From Modestobacter lapidis (lineage in GTDB: Bacteria > Actinomycetota > Actinomycetes > Mycobacteriales > Geodermatophilaceae), in assembly GCA_019779905.1 (NCBI GenBank), contig JABAKE010000001.1:496001-560000 (forward strand): DNA of 64,000 bases, given 5' to 3'. A model generated the notes under the pieces. The model was given only the letters and a program-made list of their open reading frames with translations, had not been told where the DNA came from and did not search any database. Shown in pieces: positions 7,298-15,695 of the stretch (within the stretch, counting starts at the first letter, position 1; each line of letters opens with the position of its first letter). The translations under genes were made by a program, and so were the position numbers.

Positions 7298-8482
7298 ATG
7301 ACCACCGTCCCCGTTCCCGCCGGCTCGCTCTTCGGGCCGGACAACCTGCCCTACGGCGTCTACTCGGTGGCCGGCTCCGCCCCCCGGGTCGCCACCCGGC
7401 TGGGCGACACCGTCGTCGACCTCGCCGTCCTGCTCGACGACGAGGTCTTCGCCCGGCCGGATCTGAACGCCTTCATGGCGCAGGGGCACGGCCGGTGGGT
7501 GGCCGTTCGCCGGCAGATCGCCGACCGGCTGGCCGGGGAGGTCCCGGACGAGGCGCTGCACGCCCTGGCCGACGTGACGCTGCACCTGCCGATCGCGGTC
7601 GCGGACTACGTCGACTTCTACGCCTCCGAGCACCACGCCGCGAACCTCGGCCGGCTGTTCCGCCCGGACAACCCCGACCCGCTGATGCCCAACTGGAAGC
7701 ACCTGCCCGTCGGCTACCACGGCCGGGCCGGCTCCATCGTCGTGTCGGGCACCGACATCGTGCGGCCGTGCGGCCAGCGGAAGGGCGCGGACGACCCGGT
7801 TCCGGTGTTCGGGCCGTCGGTGCGGCTGGACATCGAGGCCGAGCTCGGCTTCGTCGTCGGCACGGGGTCGGCGATGGGCGACACCGTCCCGGTGACCGAG
7901 GCCGAGCGGCACGTCTTCGGGGTGGTGCTGTTCAACGACTGGTCGGCGCGCGACATCCAGGCCTGGGAGTACGTTCCGCTCGGCCCCAACCTCGGCAAGT
8001 CGTTCGCCTCGACGATCTCGCCGTGGGTGGTGCCGCTGCTGGCGCTGGAGGCGGCCCGGATCCCCACCCCGGTCCAGGAGCCGCGGCCGCTGCCCTACCT
8101 GGCGATGGAACCGCCCTGGGGGCTGGACGTGGAGCTCTCGGTCGAGTGGAACGGGGTCGAGGTCAGCCGCCCGCCCTACCGCGAGATGTACTGGTCACCG
8201 GCGCAGATGCTGGCCCACCTGACCGTCAACGGCGCCCCGTCCCGGACCGGTGACCTCTTCGCCTCCGGCACGGTCTCGGGCCCGGCCAAGGACACCCGGG
8301 GCGCGTTCATCGAGCTGACCTGGGGTGGCACGGAGCCGGTGACCGTGGGCGGGGAGCAGCGCACGTTCCTCGAGGACGGCGACGAGGTGGTCCTCACCGC
8401 CTCGGCTCCCGGCCCGCGCGGCTCCCGGCTGGGCTTCGGCGAGGCCCGTGGACGGATCGTGCCGGCCCGCGGGGTCGGCTGA
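7298..8482 (+). CDS. fahA: fumarylacetoacetase
   Basis: A 394-residue fumarylacetoacetate hydrolase, the last enzyme of the homogentisate branch of tyrosine and phenylalanine catabolism, releasing fumarate and acetoacetate. Diagnostic segments are DYVDFYASEHHAANLGRLFR, LPVGYHGRAGSIVVSGTD (active-site His), DIEAELGFVVG and FNDWSARDIQAWEYVPLGP (metal ligands and catalytic residues), and the C-terminal SGTVSG. Length is close to the roughly 420 of eukaryotic FAH. A GAGGAG ribosome site precedes ATG 7298. The homogentisate dioxygenase and maleylacetoacetate isomerase genes are not in the window. It converges tail to tail with the next gene, with two bases between their ends. Confidence 0.94.
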   Translation: MTTVPVPAGSLFGPDNLPYGVYSVAGSAPRVATRLGDTVVDLAVLLDDEVFARPDLNAFMAQGHGRWVAVRRQIADRLAGEVPDEALHALADVTLHLPIAVADYVDFYASEHHAANLGRLFRPDNPDPLMPNWKHLPVGYHGRAGSIVVSGTDIVRPCGQRKGADDPVPVFGPSVRLDIEAELGFVVGTGSAMGDTVPVTEAERHVFGVVLFNDWSARDIQAWEYVPLGPNLGKSFASTISPWVVPLLALEAARIPTPVQEPRPLPYLAMEPPWGLDVELSVEWNGVEVSRPPYREMYWSPAQMLAHLTVNGAPSRTGDLFASGTVSGPAKDTRGAFIELTWGGTEPVTVGGEQRTFLEDGDEVVLTASAPGPRGSRLGFGEARGRIVPARGVG

Positions 8483-8484
8483 GT

Positions 8485-9774
8485 TCACCGCCCGCCGAGG
8501 ACGTGCCGCTCCAGCCAGGCGTTCCGGAACGCGCCCCGCGGGTCCAGCCGCTCGGCGAGGCGGACGAAGTCGGCGTGCCGCTCGTACCGCGCCGCGATCA
8601 CCGCGGCGTCGGCGAGGAAGAGCTTGCCCCAGTGCGGGCGCGCGTCGAACGGGGCCAGCGCGGCCTCCAGGGCCACGAGCAGTGCCTCCACCGCGGCCTG
8701 CGCCGGCAACCAGGTGAAGTGCAGCGCGACGCTGGGCCGGCCGTGGCTGGTGCTCATCCAGAGGTCATCCGCGGCCACCGTGCGCACCTCGCACACCTGG
8801 AGCAGCGGCCGGATGCTCGGGGCGAGCGCGCGCACCGCCTCGAGCGCCTCGGCGGCGTGCCGGCGCGGGACCAGGTACTCCGACTGGAGCTCGTCGCCGT
8901 TGCTGGGGGTGAAGCCCATCCGGAAGTGCGGCAGGCGGTCCGACCACAGGCCCGGGCTGGCCAGCTGCGGGGTGGCCGGCACCGGGTCGAGGCCGGGGAT
9001 GGGGTGCCGCTCACCTCGCGCGGCCGGCGCCCCGAACAGCTCGCCCCCGGGGTGGCCAGGGGCGTCGGTCCGGGATTTCACCCAGACCATGTCGACGCCC
9101 TCGCGCCAGGTCGTGAACAGGCTGACGCTGTAGCCGGCCGAGGTGATCTCGTCGAAGTGCTCGTGGACGGTCTCCCAGCTCAGCCCCTCGAACACCCGCT
9201 GCTGCACCTCGAAGGCGGGTTCGACGTCCAGGGTGACCCGGGTGACGGCGCCCAGCGCACCGAGCCCGACGACCATGCCGTCGAAGTCGGCGTCGCTCCG
9301 CGCGGCGTGCACGATCTCGCCGCTCGACGTCACGACGTCCAGGGCCGCGACGGCGGCGGCCAGGTTCCGGTTGCCGACGCCGGAGCCGTGGGTGGCCGTG
9401 GCGACGGCGCCGGCGATGGAGATGTGCGGCAGCGAGGCCAGGTTGTGCAGGGCGAGCCCCTCGTCGCGCAGCGCCTCGGCCAGCCGGCCGTACGTCAGGC
9501 CCGCGTCGACCGAGACCGTCCGGCGTCCCGGATCGACCACGACATCGGCGGGGGACGTCGCCCGGCCGGTCATCGCCTCCAGCGAGACGAGCTCGACGGA
9601 GTCGGCGACGCCGGTGAACGAGTGCCGGGAACCGAGCACCCGCACCCGGAGGGCGCCGGCGAGGACCTCCTGCAGCTCGGCGAGGGACGTCGGCCGGTGC
9701 AGCCGCTGCGCCGTGTAGGTGTAGTTGCCGGCCCAGTTCGTCGCCAGGGCGGAGCGGGCAGCCAGGTCGGTCAC
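8485..9774 (-). CDS. FAD-linked alditol/xylitol oxidase-like oxidoreductase
   Basis: A 429-residue VAO/PCMH-fold flavoprotein resembling Streptomyces alditol oxidase (AldO, about 418 residues). RVLGSRHSFTG near residue 45 contains the His that is covalently attached to FAD in AldO. GAVATATHGSGVGNRNLA is the conserved pyrophosphate-binding loop. The C-terminal substrate domain ends with HWGKLF...RLDPRGAFRNAWLERHVLG, as in the family. These enzymes oxidise the terminal hydroxyl of polyols with O2, making an aldose and H2O2. The start is GTG 9774. Other actinobacterial sugar-lactone oxidases share this fold, so the exact substrate is open. Confidence 0.87.
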   Translation of the reverse strand: MTDLAARSALATNWAGNYTYTAQRLHRPTSLAELQEVLAGALRVRVLGSRHSFTGVADSVELVSLEAMTGRATSPADVVVDPGRRTVSVDAGLTYGRLAEALRDEGLALHNLASLPHISIAGAVATATHGSGVGNRNLAAAVAALDVVTSSGEIVHAARSDADFDGMVVGLGALGAVTRVTLDVEPAFEVQQRVFEGLSWETVHEHFDEITSAGYSVSLFTTWREGVDMVWVKSRTDAPGHPGGELFGAPAARGERHPIPGLDPVPATPQLASPGLWSDRLPHFRMGFTPSNGDELQSEYLVPRRHAAEALEAVRALAPSIRPLLQVCEVRTVAADDLWMSTSHGRPSVALHFTWLPAQAAVEALLVALEAALAPFDARPHWGKLFLADAAVIAARYERHADFVRLAERLDPRGAFRNAWLERHVLGGR

Positions 9775-9808
9775 GCCCCAGTGTCCCGCGGGCCCGCCGG
9801 CCGGGCGC

Positions 9809-9961
9809 TCAGAGCAGCTCGTCGAGGTCGTCGGGCCCGGGTCCGGTACCGCCGGAGTCCTTCAGCGGCGACGCCTCGGGCAGATCGTCGTCCGGAGGTT
9901 CGGCAGCGACCGGGCCCTCGGCGTACAGGCTGTCGGGGTCCTTCGGGTCCATCTCGCGCAT
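9809..9961 (-). CDS. small acidic hypothetical protein
   Basis: A 50-residue ORF (MREMDPKDPDSLYAEGPVAA..., ending DDLDELL) rich in Asp, Glu and Pro, with no hydrophobic core, suggesting a disordered peptide. A second in-frame ATG lies at 9952. It starts upstream of the alditol oxidase on the same strand and ends 34 bp before that gene's start, so it may be its leader gene. I do not recognise the family. Confidence 0.45.
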   Translation of the reverse strand: MREMDPKDPDSLYAEGPVAAEPPDDDLPEASPLKDSGGTGPGPDDLDELL

Positions 9962-10020
9962 GGGTGCGGCCCTACCCCCGGCGTCGAGGCGGAACCCCGG
10001 CCGGCCGGGCGGACGCCCGC

Positions 10021-10173
10021 ACGACGACGGCGGTCACCGGGGCGGCGGGCCGGCTGGGCCGGACCTTCCGCGGCGATGCCGCCGGCTACGCGCTGGTGGC
10101 CGGTGCCCGTACGGGCGTGGACTTCGAGGAGCACCCGGGCGGGGCGTTGACATCCCCGGGGCCGGTGCTCTAG
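10021..10173 (+). pseudogene. possible remnant of an NAD-dependent epimerase/dehydratase
   Basis: An in-frame stretch reads TAVTGAAGRLGRTFRGDAAG followed by a second strand-like segment, then a stop at 10173. VTGAAGRLGR resembles the N-terminal Rossmann turn (GxxGxxG) of short-chain NAD-dependent epimerases. No start codon precedes it and the rest of the domain is missing, so if the resemblance is real it is a decayed fragment. Confidence 0.25.
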
Positions 10174-10176
10174 GAA
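10147..10176 (+). promoter_or_regulatory. candidate sigma-70-type promoter
   Basis: A perfect -35 hexamer TTGACA (10147-10152) is followed after 18 bases by TAGGAA (10171-10176), close to the actinobacterial -10 consensus TANNNT. It lies about 85 bp before the deacetylase-fold gene and faces it, so it is a plausible promoter for the three-gene unit 10262-12641. Confidence 0.45.
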
Positions 10177-10261
10177 TTCCGGCAGAAGACCGTTCTGTTT
10201 TGCAGAAGATCCCTCGCGAACGACCGGCCCAGCTGGCCCCGACCCGACAGGACGACAGCCC

Positions 10262-11149
10262 ATGGACAACGAGCTGTTCACCTACAGCCCCATCCCCGAA
10301 CGCCCGGCGATCACCTGGCCCAACGGCGCCAGGGTCGCCTTCTACCTCGGACTCAACGTCGAGCACTACCAGGTCGACAAGCCGTCCACGAGCATCTTCG
10401 GCGGCACCGCCGGTTTGGCGCCCGACCCGCTGAACTACGGATGGCGGGACTACGGCCCGCGGGTAGGGATCTGGCGGTTGATCGAGAGCCTGGACCGGCA
10501 CGGTGTGCCGGCCACCGTGCTGCTGAACTCCGACGTCTGCAGCCGGTACCCGCAGATCATCGAGGCCGGCCGGGAACGCGGCTGGGCGTGGCTGGCGCAC
10601 GGCCGGGACAACTCCACGTTCCAGGCCGGGATGACGCGCGAGGAGGAGCTGGCCTACCTCACCGAGGTCGTCGACACGATCGAGGCCGCGACCGGCCGGC
10701 GACCGCAAGGTTGGCTGGGGCCGGCGCTCACCGAGACCTTCCAGACGCCCTCGCTGCTGGCTGAGCTCGGCCTGGGCTACACGCTGGACTGGACGAACGA
10801 CGACCAGCCCTACGAGCTCGCCGTGCCCGGGATGCTCAGCGTCCCCTACTCCATCGAGATGAACGACGTCACGCTGTTCGTGAGCAAGAGCTACACGGGT
10901 CCGGAGTTCCTGGAGGCGGTCCGCGACCAGCTCGACCAGCTCCACGCGGACTCCGGCGACAGCGGTCGGGTGATGGCGCTGTGCGTGCACCCCTTCAGCG
11001 TCAACCAGCCGTTCCGGCACAAGTATTTGGACCAGGCGCTGGAGTACATCGCCGGCCACGAGGGCGTGTGGCTGACCACGGCCGACGAGATCGCCGAGGC
11101 CTACCGGGCCCAGCGCTCCTCGGCAGAGCCGACGAGAGAGGTCGCCTGA
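10262..11149 (+). CDS. polysaccharide-deacetylase-fold hydrolase (PuuE/PgdA-like)
   Basis: A 295-residue NodB-like (carbohydrate esterase 4 fold) protein. The order of segments ([96 protein letters not shown]) matches the cofactor-light branch that includes PuuE allantoinase and the PgdA-like proteins, among which cyclic imidases are known. It is therefore more likely to open a cyclic amide or imide than to deacetylate a polysaccharide. It is first of three same-strand genes; a cysteine hydrolase follows 55 bp downstream. The true substrate is not visible in the sequence. Confidence 0.8.
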   Translation: MDNELFTYSPIPERPAITWPNGARVAFYLGLNVEHYQVDKPSTSIFGGTAGLAPDPLNYGWRDYGPRVGIWRLIESLDRHGVPATVLLNSDVCSRYPQIIEAGRERGWAWLAHGRDNSTFQAGMTREEELAYLTEVVDTIEAATGRRPQGWLGPALTETFQTPSLLAELGLGYTLDWTNDDQPYELAVPGMLSVPYSIEMNDVTLFVSKSYTGPEFLEAVRDQLDQLHADSGDSGRVMALCVHPFSVNQPFRHKYLDQALEYIAGHEGVWLTTADEIAEAYRAQRSSAEPTREVA

Positions 11150-11204
11150 TGAACAGCTCGGCAGCCCGGCGTTGCCGGTCCGTTGCTGCACTGGAGGTGG
11201 GACG

Positions 11205-11858
11205 ATGAGCGAGGTCGTCGAGGAGTACGCGCGGCTGCGCAAGGAATTCCAGGACAAGGGCTTCGGTAGCCGGGTCGGGTTCGGGCAGCGGCCGGCGCTG
11301 CTCGCCGTCGACTTCATCACCGGATTCACCGACCTGCGCTCGCCGCTCGCCGGCGATCTGGACAGCCAGCTCGCCGCCACGAACGAGCTGCTGGAACCCG
11401 CCCGTGCGGCGGGGGTCCCGGTCATCTTCTCCACCGTCGCCTACGACCCGGAGCTGCAGGAGGCCGGGGTCTGGGTGCGCAAGATCCCCGCGAACAGCTG
11501 GCTGGTCGAGGGCAGCGAGTGGGTGGCGGTCGACGGCCGGCTGGGCCAGCGCCCGCACGAGACGACGCTGGTGAAGAAGTACGCGTCGTGCTTCTTCGGC
11601 ACCGACCTGGCCGCCCGGCTGGTCTCCCGCCAGGTCGACACCCTGATCATCACCGGCTGCACCACGAGCGGGTGCGTGCGGGCGACGGCGGTGGACGCCT
11701 GCTCGTACGGCTTCCGCACCATCGTGGTGGAGGAGGCGGTCGGGGACCGGGCGGCGCTGCCGCACGCGGCCAGCCTCTTCGACATCGACGCCAAGTACGG
11801 CGACGTCGTCAGCCTGACCGAGACACTCACGTACCTGCGGGGTCTGCCGTCCGCGTGA
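11205..11858 (+). CDS. isochorismatase-fold cysteine hydrolase (amidohydrolase)
   Basis: A 217-residue cysteine hydrolase with the family's catalytic triad visible: Asp in [10 protein letters not shown], Lys in [14 protein letters not shown], and Cys in [16 protein letters not shown]. The sequence is closest in pattern to N-carbamoylsarcosine and maleamate amidohydrolases, which release ammonia from an open-chain amide. ATG 11205 is preceded by a strong GGAGGTGG ribosome site, which decides the start against an upstream in-frame Met. Following a cyclic-amide-opening enzyme, it would be well placed to hydrolyse the resulting half-amide. That pathway is inferred from gene order. Confidence 0.85.
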   Translation: MSEVVEEYARLRKEFQDKGFGSRVGFGQRPALLAVDFITGFTDLRSPLAGDLDSQLAATNELLEPARAAGVPVIFSTVAYDPELQEAGVWVRKIPANSWLVEGSEWVAVDGRLGQRPHETTLVKKYASCFFGTDLAARLVSRQVDTLIITGCTTSGCVRATAVDACSYGFRTIVVEEAVGDRAALPHAASLFDIDAKYGDVVSLTETLTYLRGLPSA

Positions 11859-11951
11859 CCCCCTGGCGCGTCGCCGGACCTGCGTCCGGCGGCGCGCCCA
11901 CCCGTGGCCCGACTCCGGGCCGGCCATTCCCACCGAACGGAGACCCCTGCG

Positions 11952-12641
11952 TTGAGCATCGATGTCCGCGAGCTGGTTGCCCTCTCGTCCCGGGTCCTGG
12001 CTGCCGCCGGGCACGGGGACCTGATCTGGGGGCATGCCTCAGTCCGCGATGACGAGGGCCGGGGAGTGTGGATCAAGTCCGCCGAGTGGAGCCTGGACGA
12101 GGTCACCGCCGACCGGGTGCAGCTGGTCGACCCGGATGGTGCGGTGCTCGCCGGCGTCGGCCCTCGGCACAGCGAGTACCCGATCCACACCGAGATCTTG
12201 GCGGCCCGGCCGGACGTCGGTGCGGTCGTGCACACCCACTCGCCGCAAGCGGTGGCCCTGGCGGCCACCGGGCAGCCGCTACGCCCGGTCAGCCACGCCG
12301 CCAACTACTTCGTGCCGCCCGCCGTACCCCGGTTCACCGAGACCGCGGACCTCGTCCTCACCCGGGAGCTGGGGCGGTCCCTGGCGCTGACGCTGGCGGA
12401 TGCCCGGGCGGTCTTCCTGGTCAACCACGGCATCGTGGCCGTGGGGCCGACGCTGCAGGAGGCGACGGTGGCCGCCGTCCTGCTGGAGCGGGCCTGCGCG
12501 CAGCAGATCCTCACCCGGTCCGCCGGCGGGTGGCCGACCTGGTCGCCCCCGGAAGAGTCCCTGGCCAAGCGGGAGAACATCTACAACGCGCGGGCCGTGG
12601 CCGCGGTCTGGGACCACCTGGTCCGCCAGTTGCCTGCCTGA
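11952..12641 (+). CDS. class II aldolase/adducin family protein
   Basis: A 229-residue protein starting at TTG 11952, behind an ACGGAGA ribosome site. Zinc ligands typical of class II aldolases are visible: GAVVHTHSPQAVAL gives the His-x-His pair and FLVNHGIVAVG the third His. WGHASVRD near residue 27 is the phosphate/substrate loop. Relatives include fuculose-phosphate aldolase and decarboxylase-like members. It lies 93 bp after the cysteine hydrolase and ends the three-gene unit. Its product would be the third step of the inferred pathway, but aldolase and decarboxylase activity cannot be separated from sequence. Confidence 0.85.
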   Translation: MSIDVRELVALSSRVLAAAGHGDLIWGHASVRDDEGRGVWIKSAEWSLDEVTADRVQLVDPDGAVLAGVGPRHSEYPIHTEILAARPDVGAVVHTHSPQAVALAATGQPLRPVSHAANYFVPPAVPRFTETADLVLTRELGRSLALTLADARAVFLVNHGIVAVGPTLQEATVAAVLLERACAQQILTRSAGGWPTWSPPEESLAKRENIYNARAVAAVWDHLVRQLPA

Positions 12642-12723
12642 CGGCCCCCGCCTTCGGCTGGCTGGTCGCGCCCGGGCGGTCATCGGCCCCGGCACCGGCG
12701 CGGTGTACCCAGCAACGGTCGCC

Positions 12724-12903
12724 ATGGTCGGGGAACGGGCACCGGCTCGGGGCCCAGGCCCGGGCGCGCGTTCGCGGCAGACTGCACGGCTGGGCTGGAT
12801 CATCGGTGCGGTGGGTGCCTTGCTGATCATGACCACCATGACCACCATGACCACCATGGCCGGCCGGACCCGCTACCGACGTGTCGATCGACTCGCATCG
12901 TGA
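12724..12903 (+). CDS. possible small membrane protein with Met-Thr-Thr repeat
   Basis: A 59-residue ORF from ATG 12724: a basic N-terminal half, one hydrophobic helix (LGWIIGAVGALLIM), then three in-frame Met-Thr-Thr repeats and a basic tail. The charge pattern suits a single-pass protein. There is no clear ribosome site, and the last 31 bases overlap the 3' end of the opposing ligase gene, so it may be a chance ORF. Confidence 0.28.
   Translation: MVGERAPARGPGPGARSRQTARLGWIIGAVGALLIMTTMTTMTTMAGRTRYRRVDRLAS
12829..12855 (+). repeat. tandem repeat, 3 x 9 bp (ATGACCACC)
   Basis: Three perfect copies of ATGACCACC, followed by ATGG. The unit is a multiple of three bases and keeps the small ORF 12724-12903 in frame, where it encodes Met-Thr-Thr three times. 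Confidence 0.9.
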
Positions 12904-14471
12904 CCGGCGGCCGGCTCACGGCCGGCGAGCAGCGCGCGGACGTCGTCGACGGTGTCGGCCTCGGCCGGGGTCTTGTCGGGCCGGTAGCGCAGCACGCGGG
13001 CGAAGCGCAGCGCGACGCCGCCGGGGTAGCGGACGCTGCGCTGGGCGCCGTCCACGGCGATCTCGACGACGAGCTCGGGCCGGAGCAGCACGCCCCAGGC
13101 CGGCTGCTCGCGGGCCAGCCCGGGGAAGGTGCGGGTCTGCCAGTCCAGCAGTTGATCGGTCATGCCCTTGAAGGTCTTGCCCACCATGACCGGCTCGCCT
13201 CCGTCGGGGTCGCGGGCGCCGAGGTGGATGTTGGACAGCGTCCCGGACCGCCGGCCGTAGCCCCACTCCGCGCCGAGCACCACCAGGTCGAGGGTGTGCA
13301 CCGGCTTGACCTTCTGCCATGCCCTGCCCCGCCGGCCGGCGGCGTAGGGCGCGTCCAGCGCCTTGACCACGACCCCCTCGTGCCCGGCCGACAGCGCCGC
13401 GTCGAGCACCCCGGCCGCCTGCTCGGGGCTCGGCCGGCGCACGGCGGGCATCCGCAGCGCCGCCTGCTCGTCGTCGGCCAGCAGGCCGGCCAGCGCGTCG
13501 AGCCGCACGGACAGCGGCTCGTCGATCAGGTCGCGCCCGTCCAGGTGCAGGAGGTCGAACAGGAACGGGCTGAGCAGCACGCCCGCGTCGGCGGCGGCAC
13601 TGCCGAAGCGGCTCATCGTGTCCTGGAACGCGCGCGGCCGGCCGTCGTCGTCCAGGGCGAGGGTCTCCCCGTCGAGCACCGCCGTCTCGCAGGGCAGCGC
13701 CCGGATCCGCGCCACCAGCTCGGGCACGCCGTCGGTCACCTCGCGCAGCGTGCGGGTCCACACCCGGACGGCGTCGCTGTTCCGGTGCACCTGGATGCGG
13801 GCGCCGTCGAGCTTGAACTCCACGGCCACCTCGGTGCCCAGGTCGGCCAGCGCGGCATCGAGCGAGGATCCCGGCGCGGCCAGCATCGGCCGGACCGGCC
13901 GGCCGACCTGCAGCCGCACCGCGTCGAGCGCCTCGACCCCACCGGTGAGCGCGGCGGCCGCGGTCTCCGGGAGGCGGCCGGAGAGCATGAAGGCCCGGCG
14001 GACGGCGGACGGCGGGACCTCCGCGGCGGCGGCGACGGCGTCCAGCGCGACACCCTCCAGGGCGCCCTGGCGGAGCTCGCCGGTCAGCAGCCGGACGAGG
14101 AACAGCTGCTCGCCGGCCGTGGCGGCGGCGAGCAGGTCGCCGAGCAGCGCGTCGCGGCGGGCGGCCGACCCCGGGCCGGACGTCGCGGCGAGCGCGGAGA
14201 GGGTCGATTCGAGGTCGCCGACGGTCAGCGACGGGCTGGGAGCGGGCTCGTGCGCCACCGTGGTCAGGGCGCGCCGGCCCAGCCCGAGGCGGCCCTGCCG
14301 CGGCTCACCGGCCAGCCAGGCGGTGACCGGCTCGACCTCGTCGGGGGCGGCGGCCCGCAACAGCCCGGCGATCGCTGCGGCCTTCGCCGTCCGGGACCGG
14401 GTGGCCGCGACGGCGGCGGAGGCGGCGAGCACGTCGGCGAGCAGCACCGCGCCATCGTGGCAGCCGTGCAT
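12873..14471 (-). CDS. ligB: ATP-dependent DNA ligase (LigB type)
   Basis: A ligase of about 532 residues with an N-terminal DNA-binding domain (about residues 1-190), then the nucleotidyltransferase core. Motif I is VAVEFKLDGARIQVHRN, whose Lys is adenylated. Later core segments include AVLDGETLALDDDG, SPFLFDLLHLDGRDL, EGVVVKALDAPYAAGRRGRA and WQKVKPVHTLDLVVLGAEWG, followed by the OB fold. LigB enzymes are accessory, repair-type ligases in actinobacteria beside NAD-dependent LigA. The first ATG (14471) has its purine-rich stretch too close to act as a ribosome site. GTG 14447 gives the more usual N-terminus VLLADVLAASAAV, so the true start may be eight codons later. Confidence 0.93.
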   Translation of the reverse strand: MHGCHDGAVLLADVLAASAAVAATRSRTAKAAAIAGLLRAAAPDEVEPVTAWLAGEPRQGRLGLGRRALTTVAHEPAPSPSLTVGDLESTLSALAATSGPGSAARRDALLGDLLAAATAGEQLFLVRLLTGELRQGALEGVALDAVAAAAEVPPSAVRRAFMLSGRLPETAAAALTGGVEALDAVRLQVGRPVRPMLAAPGSSLDAALADLGTEVAVEFKLDGARIQVHRNSDAVRVWTRTLREVTDGVPELVARIRALPCETAVLDGETLALDDDGRPRAFQDTMSRFGSAAADAGVLLSPFLFDLLHLDGRDLIDEPLSVRLDALAGLLADDEQAALRMPAVRRPSPEQAAGVLDAALSAGHEGVVVKALDAPYAAGRRGRAWQKVKPVHTLDLVVLGAEWGYGRRSGTLSNIHLGARDPDGGEPVMVGKTFKGMTDQLLDWQTRTFPGLAREQPAWGVLLRPELVVEIAVDGAQRSVRYPGGVALRFARVLRYRPDKTPAEADTVDDVRALLAGREPAAGHDASRSTRR

Positions 14472-14531
14472 TCCTCGCGCCGCCCTGCACCGCCTACACC
14501 GCCGTGCACCGCGGTGCCCCGGCGCTGCGGG

Positions 14532-15572
14532 TCAGCGGCGCACGCCGTGCGGGCGGTCCACCCCGCGGTGCCCGTGCTCGCCCGGGTACGGCGGGGCGCT
14601 GTCGGCCACGACGGCCCCGCGCTCGCCGAGCGGCTGCTCGGGCCCGACGGTCGAGTCGCGGGTGGTCTGGCGCTCGGCCTCGGCGTTGACCGCCGCCCCC
14701 ACGAAGACCAGGAAGACGGTGATCCACAGCCAGAACATGCTGATCGCCACGCCGGCGAGCGAGCCGTACGTGGACTCGTAGCTGCCCAGGCGCTGCACGT
14801 AGGCGAACAGCGCGAGCGAGGTGGCCAGCCAGAGCAGCGTCGCGACGGCGGCCCCGCCGCTGATCCACCGCCAGCGGGCCTGGTTCCGGTCAGGGGCGAA
14901 GCGGTAGAGCACCGCGAGCACCCCGGCCATCAGGGCGGCGAGCAGCACCCAGGACAGCACCGGGGCGACGGCCCGGACCGGCCCGGTCGCGCCGGGCAGC
15001 GCCCGGGAGACGATGCCGGCCACGGCGATGGCGGCGCCCAGGAGCAGGGCGCCGCCGAGCACGAAGGCCAGCGCGAGCCCGCTGCGGCGCAGGAGCCCCC
15101 GGGTCTCGGTCTCGTGGTAGGCCAGCGTCAGGCCGTCGATGAGGTAGGTCATGGCGGTGGTCGCCGTCCAGAGCGCCACCACGAGCCCGGTGAGCCCCCG
15201 GAAGGTGAGCACCTGCCCGGAGGCGGTCGTGATCGTGGTGAGCTGGTCGGCGACCACCGGATCGAGGTCCTCGGGAAGCATCCCGGCCAGGCTGGACAGC
15301 TGCTCGAGGGCCTGCTGCGGGGTGTTCACCGCGCCGTACACCGAGATCGCCGTCACCAGCACCGGGGCGATCGACAGGACGGCGAAGAAGGAGACGCCCG
15401 CGGCCTGCACCATCAGCCGGTCGCTCAGCACGTGCCGCCCGACGCGCCGCAGCACCCGTCCCCAGGCCCGCACCGGGATCTGATGCGGCGAGCCGGCGTC
15501 GGCACCGTGTCCCGGCGCGGGGGGTCCGGTCGCGGCGCGGTCGTTCCGGGCCAGCGTCATGGCCCATCCCAC
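14532..15572 (-). CDS. YihY/BrkB family inner-membrane protein
   Basis: A 346-residue polytopic membrane protein. Six hydrophobic segments are apparent, starting with AAGVSFFAVLSIAPVLVTAI, the family's first-helix signature. Other family features are GLVVALWTATTAMTYLIDGL and the final TYGSLAGVAISMFWLWITVF. The last 45 residues are a hydrophilic tail. YihY proteins were once annotated as ribonuclease BN but are membrane proteins of unsettled function, possibly transporters. Two starts, ATG 15572 and ATG 15560, are in frame and equally plausible. Transcription runs towards ligB, with 60 bp between the genes. Confidence 0.88.
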   Translation of the reverse strand: MGWAMTLARNDRAATGPPAPGHGADAGSPHQIPVRAWGRVLRRVGRHVLSDRLMVQAAGVSFFAVLSIAPVLVTAISVYGAVNTPQQALEQLSSLAGMLPEDLDPVVADQLTTITTASGQVLTFRGLTGLVVALWTATTAMTYLIDGLTLAYHETETRGLLRRSGLALAFVLGGALLLGAAIAVAGIVSRALPGATGPVRAVAPVLSWVLLAALMAGVLAVLYRFAPDRNQARWRWISGGAAVATLLWLATSLALFAYVQRLGSYESTYGSLAGVAISMFWLWITVFLVFVGAAVNAEAERQTTRDSTVGPEQPLGERGAVVADSAPPYPGEHGHRGVDRPHGVRR

Positions 15573-15695
15573 CGCGCGCCCGGCAGGCCCGCAAATGCCA
15601 GCCGTCCCCCGACCCGCGGCCCCGAGCCGAGAGCCAGGGTCGGGTCCGGGTGTTCCCCGATGGTCGGCCGCCCGTCCGCTCGGCAGGCTCGTGCC

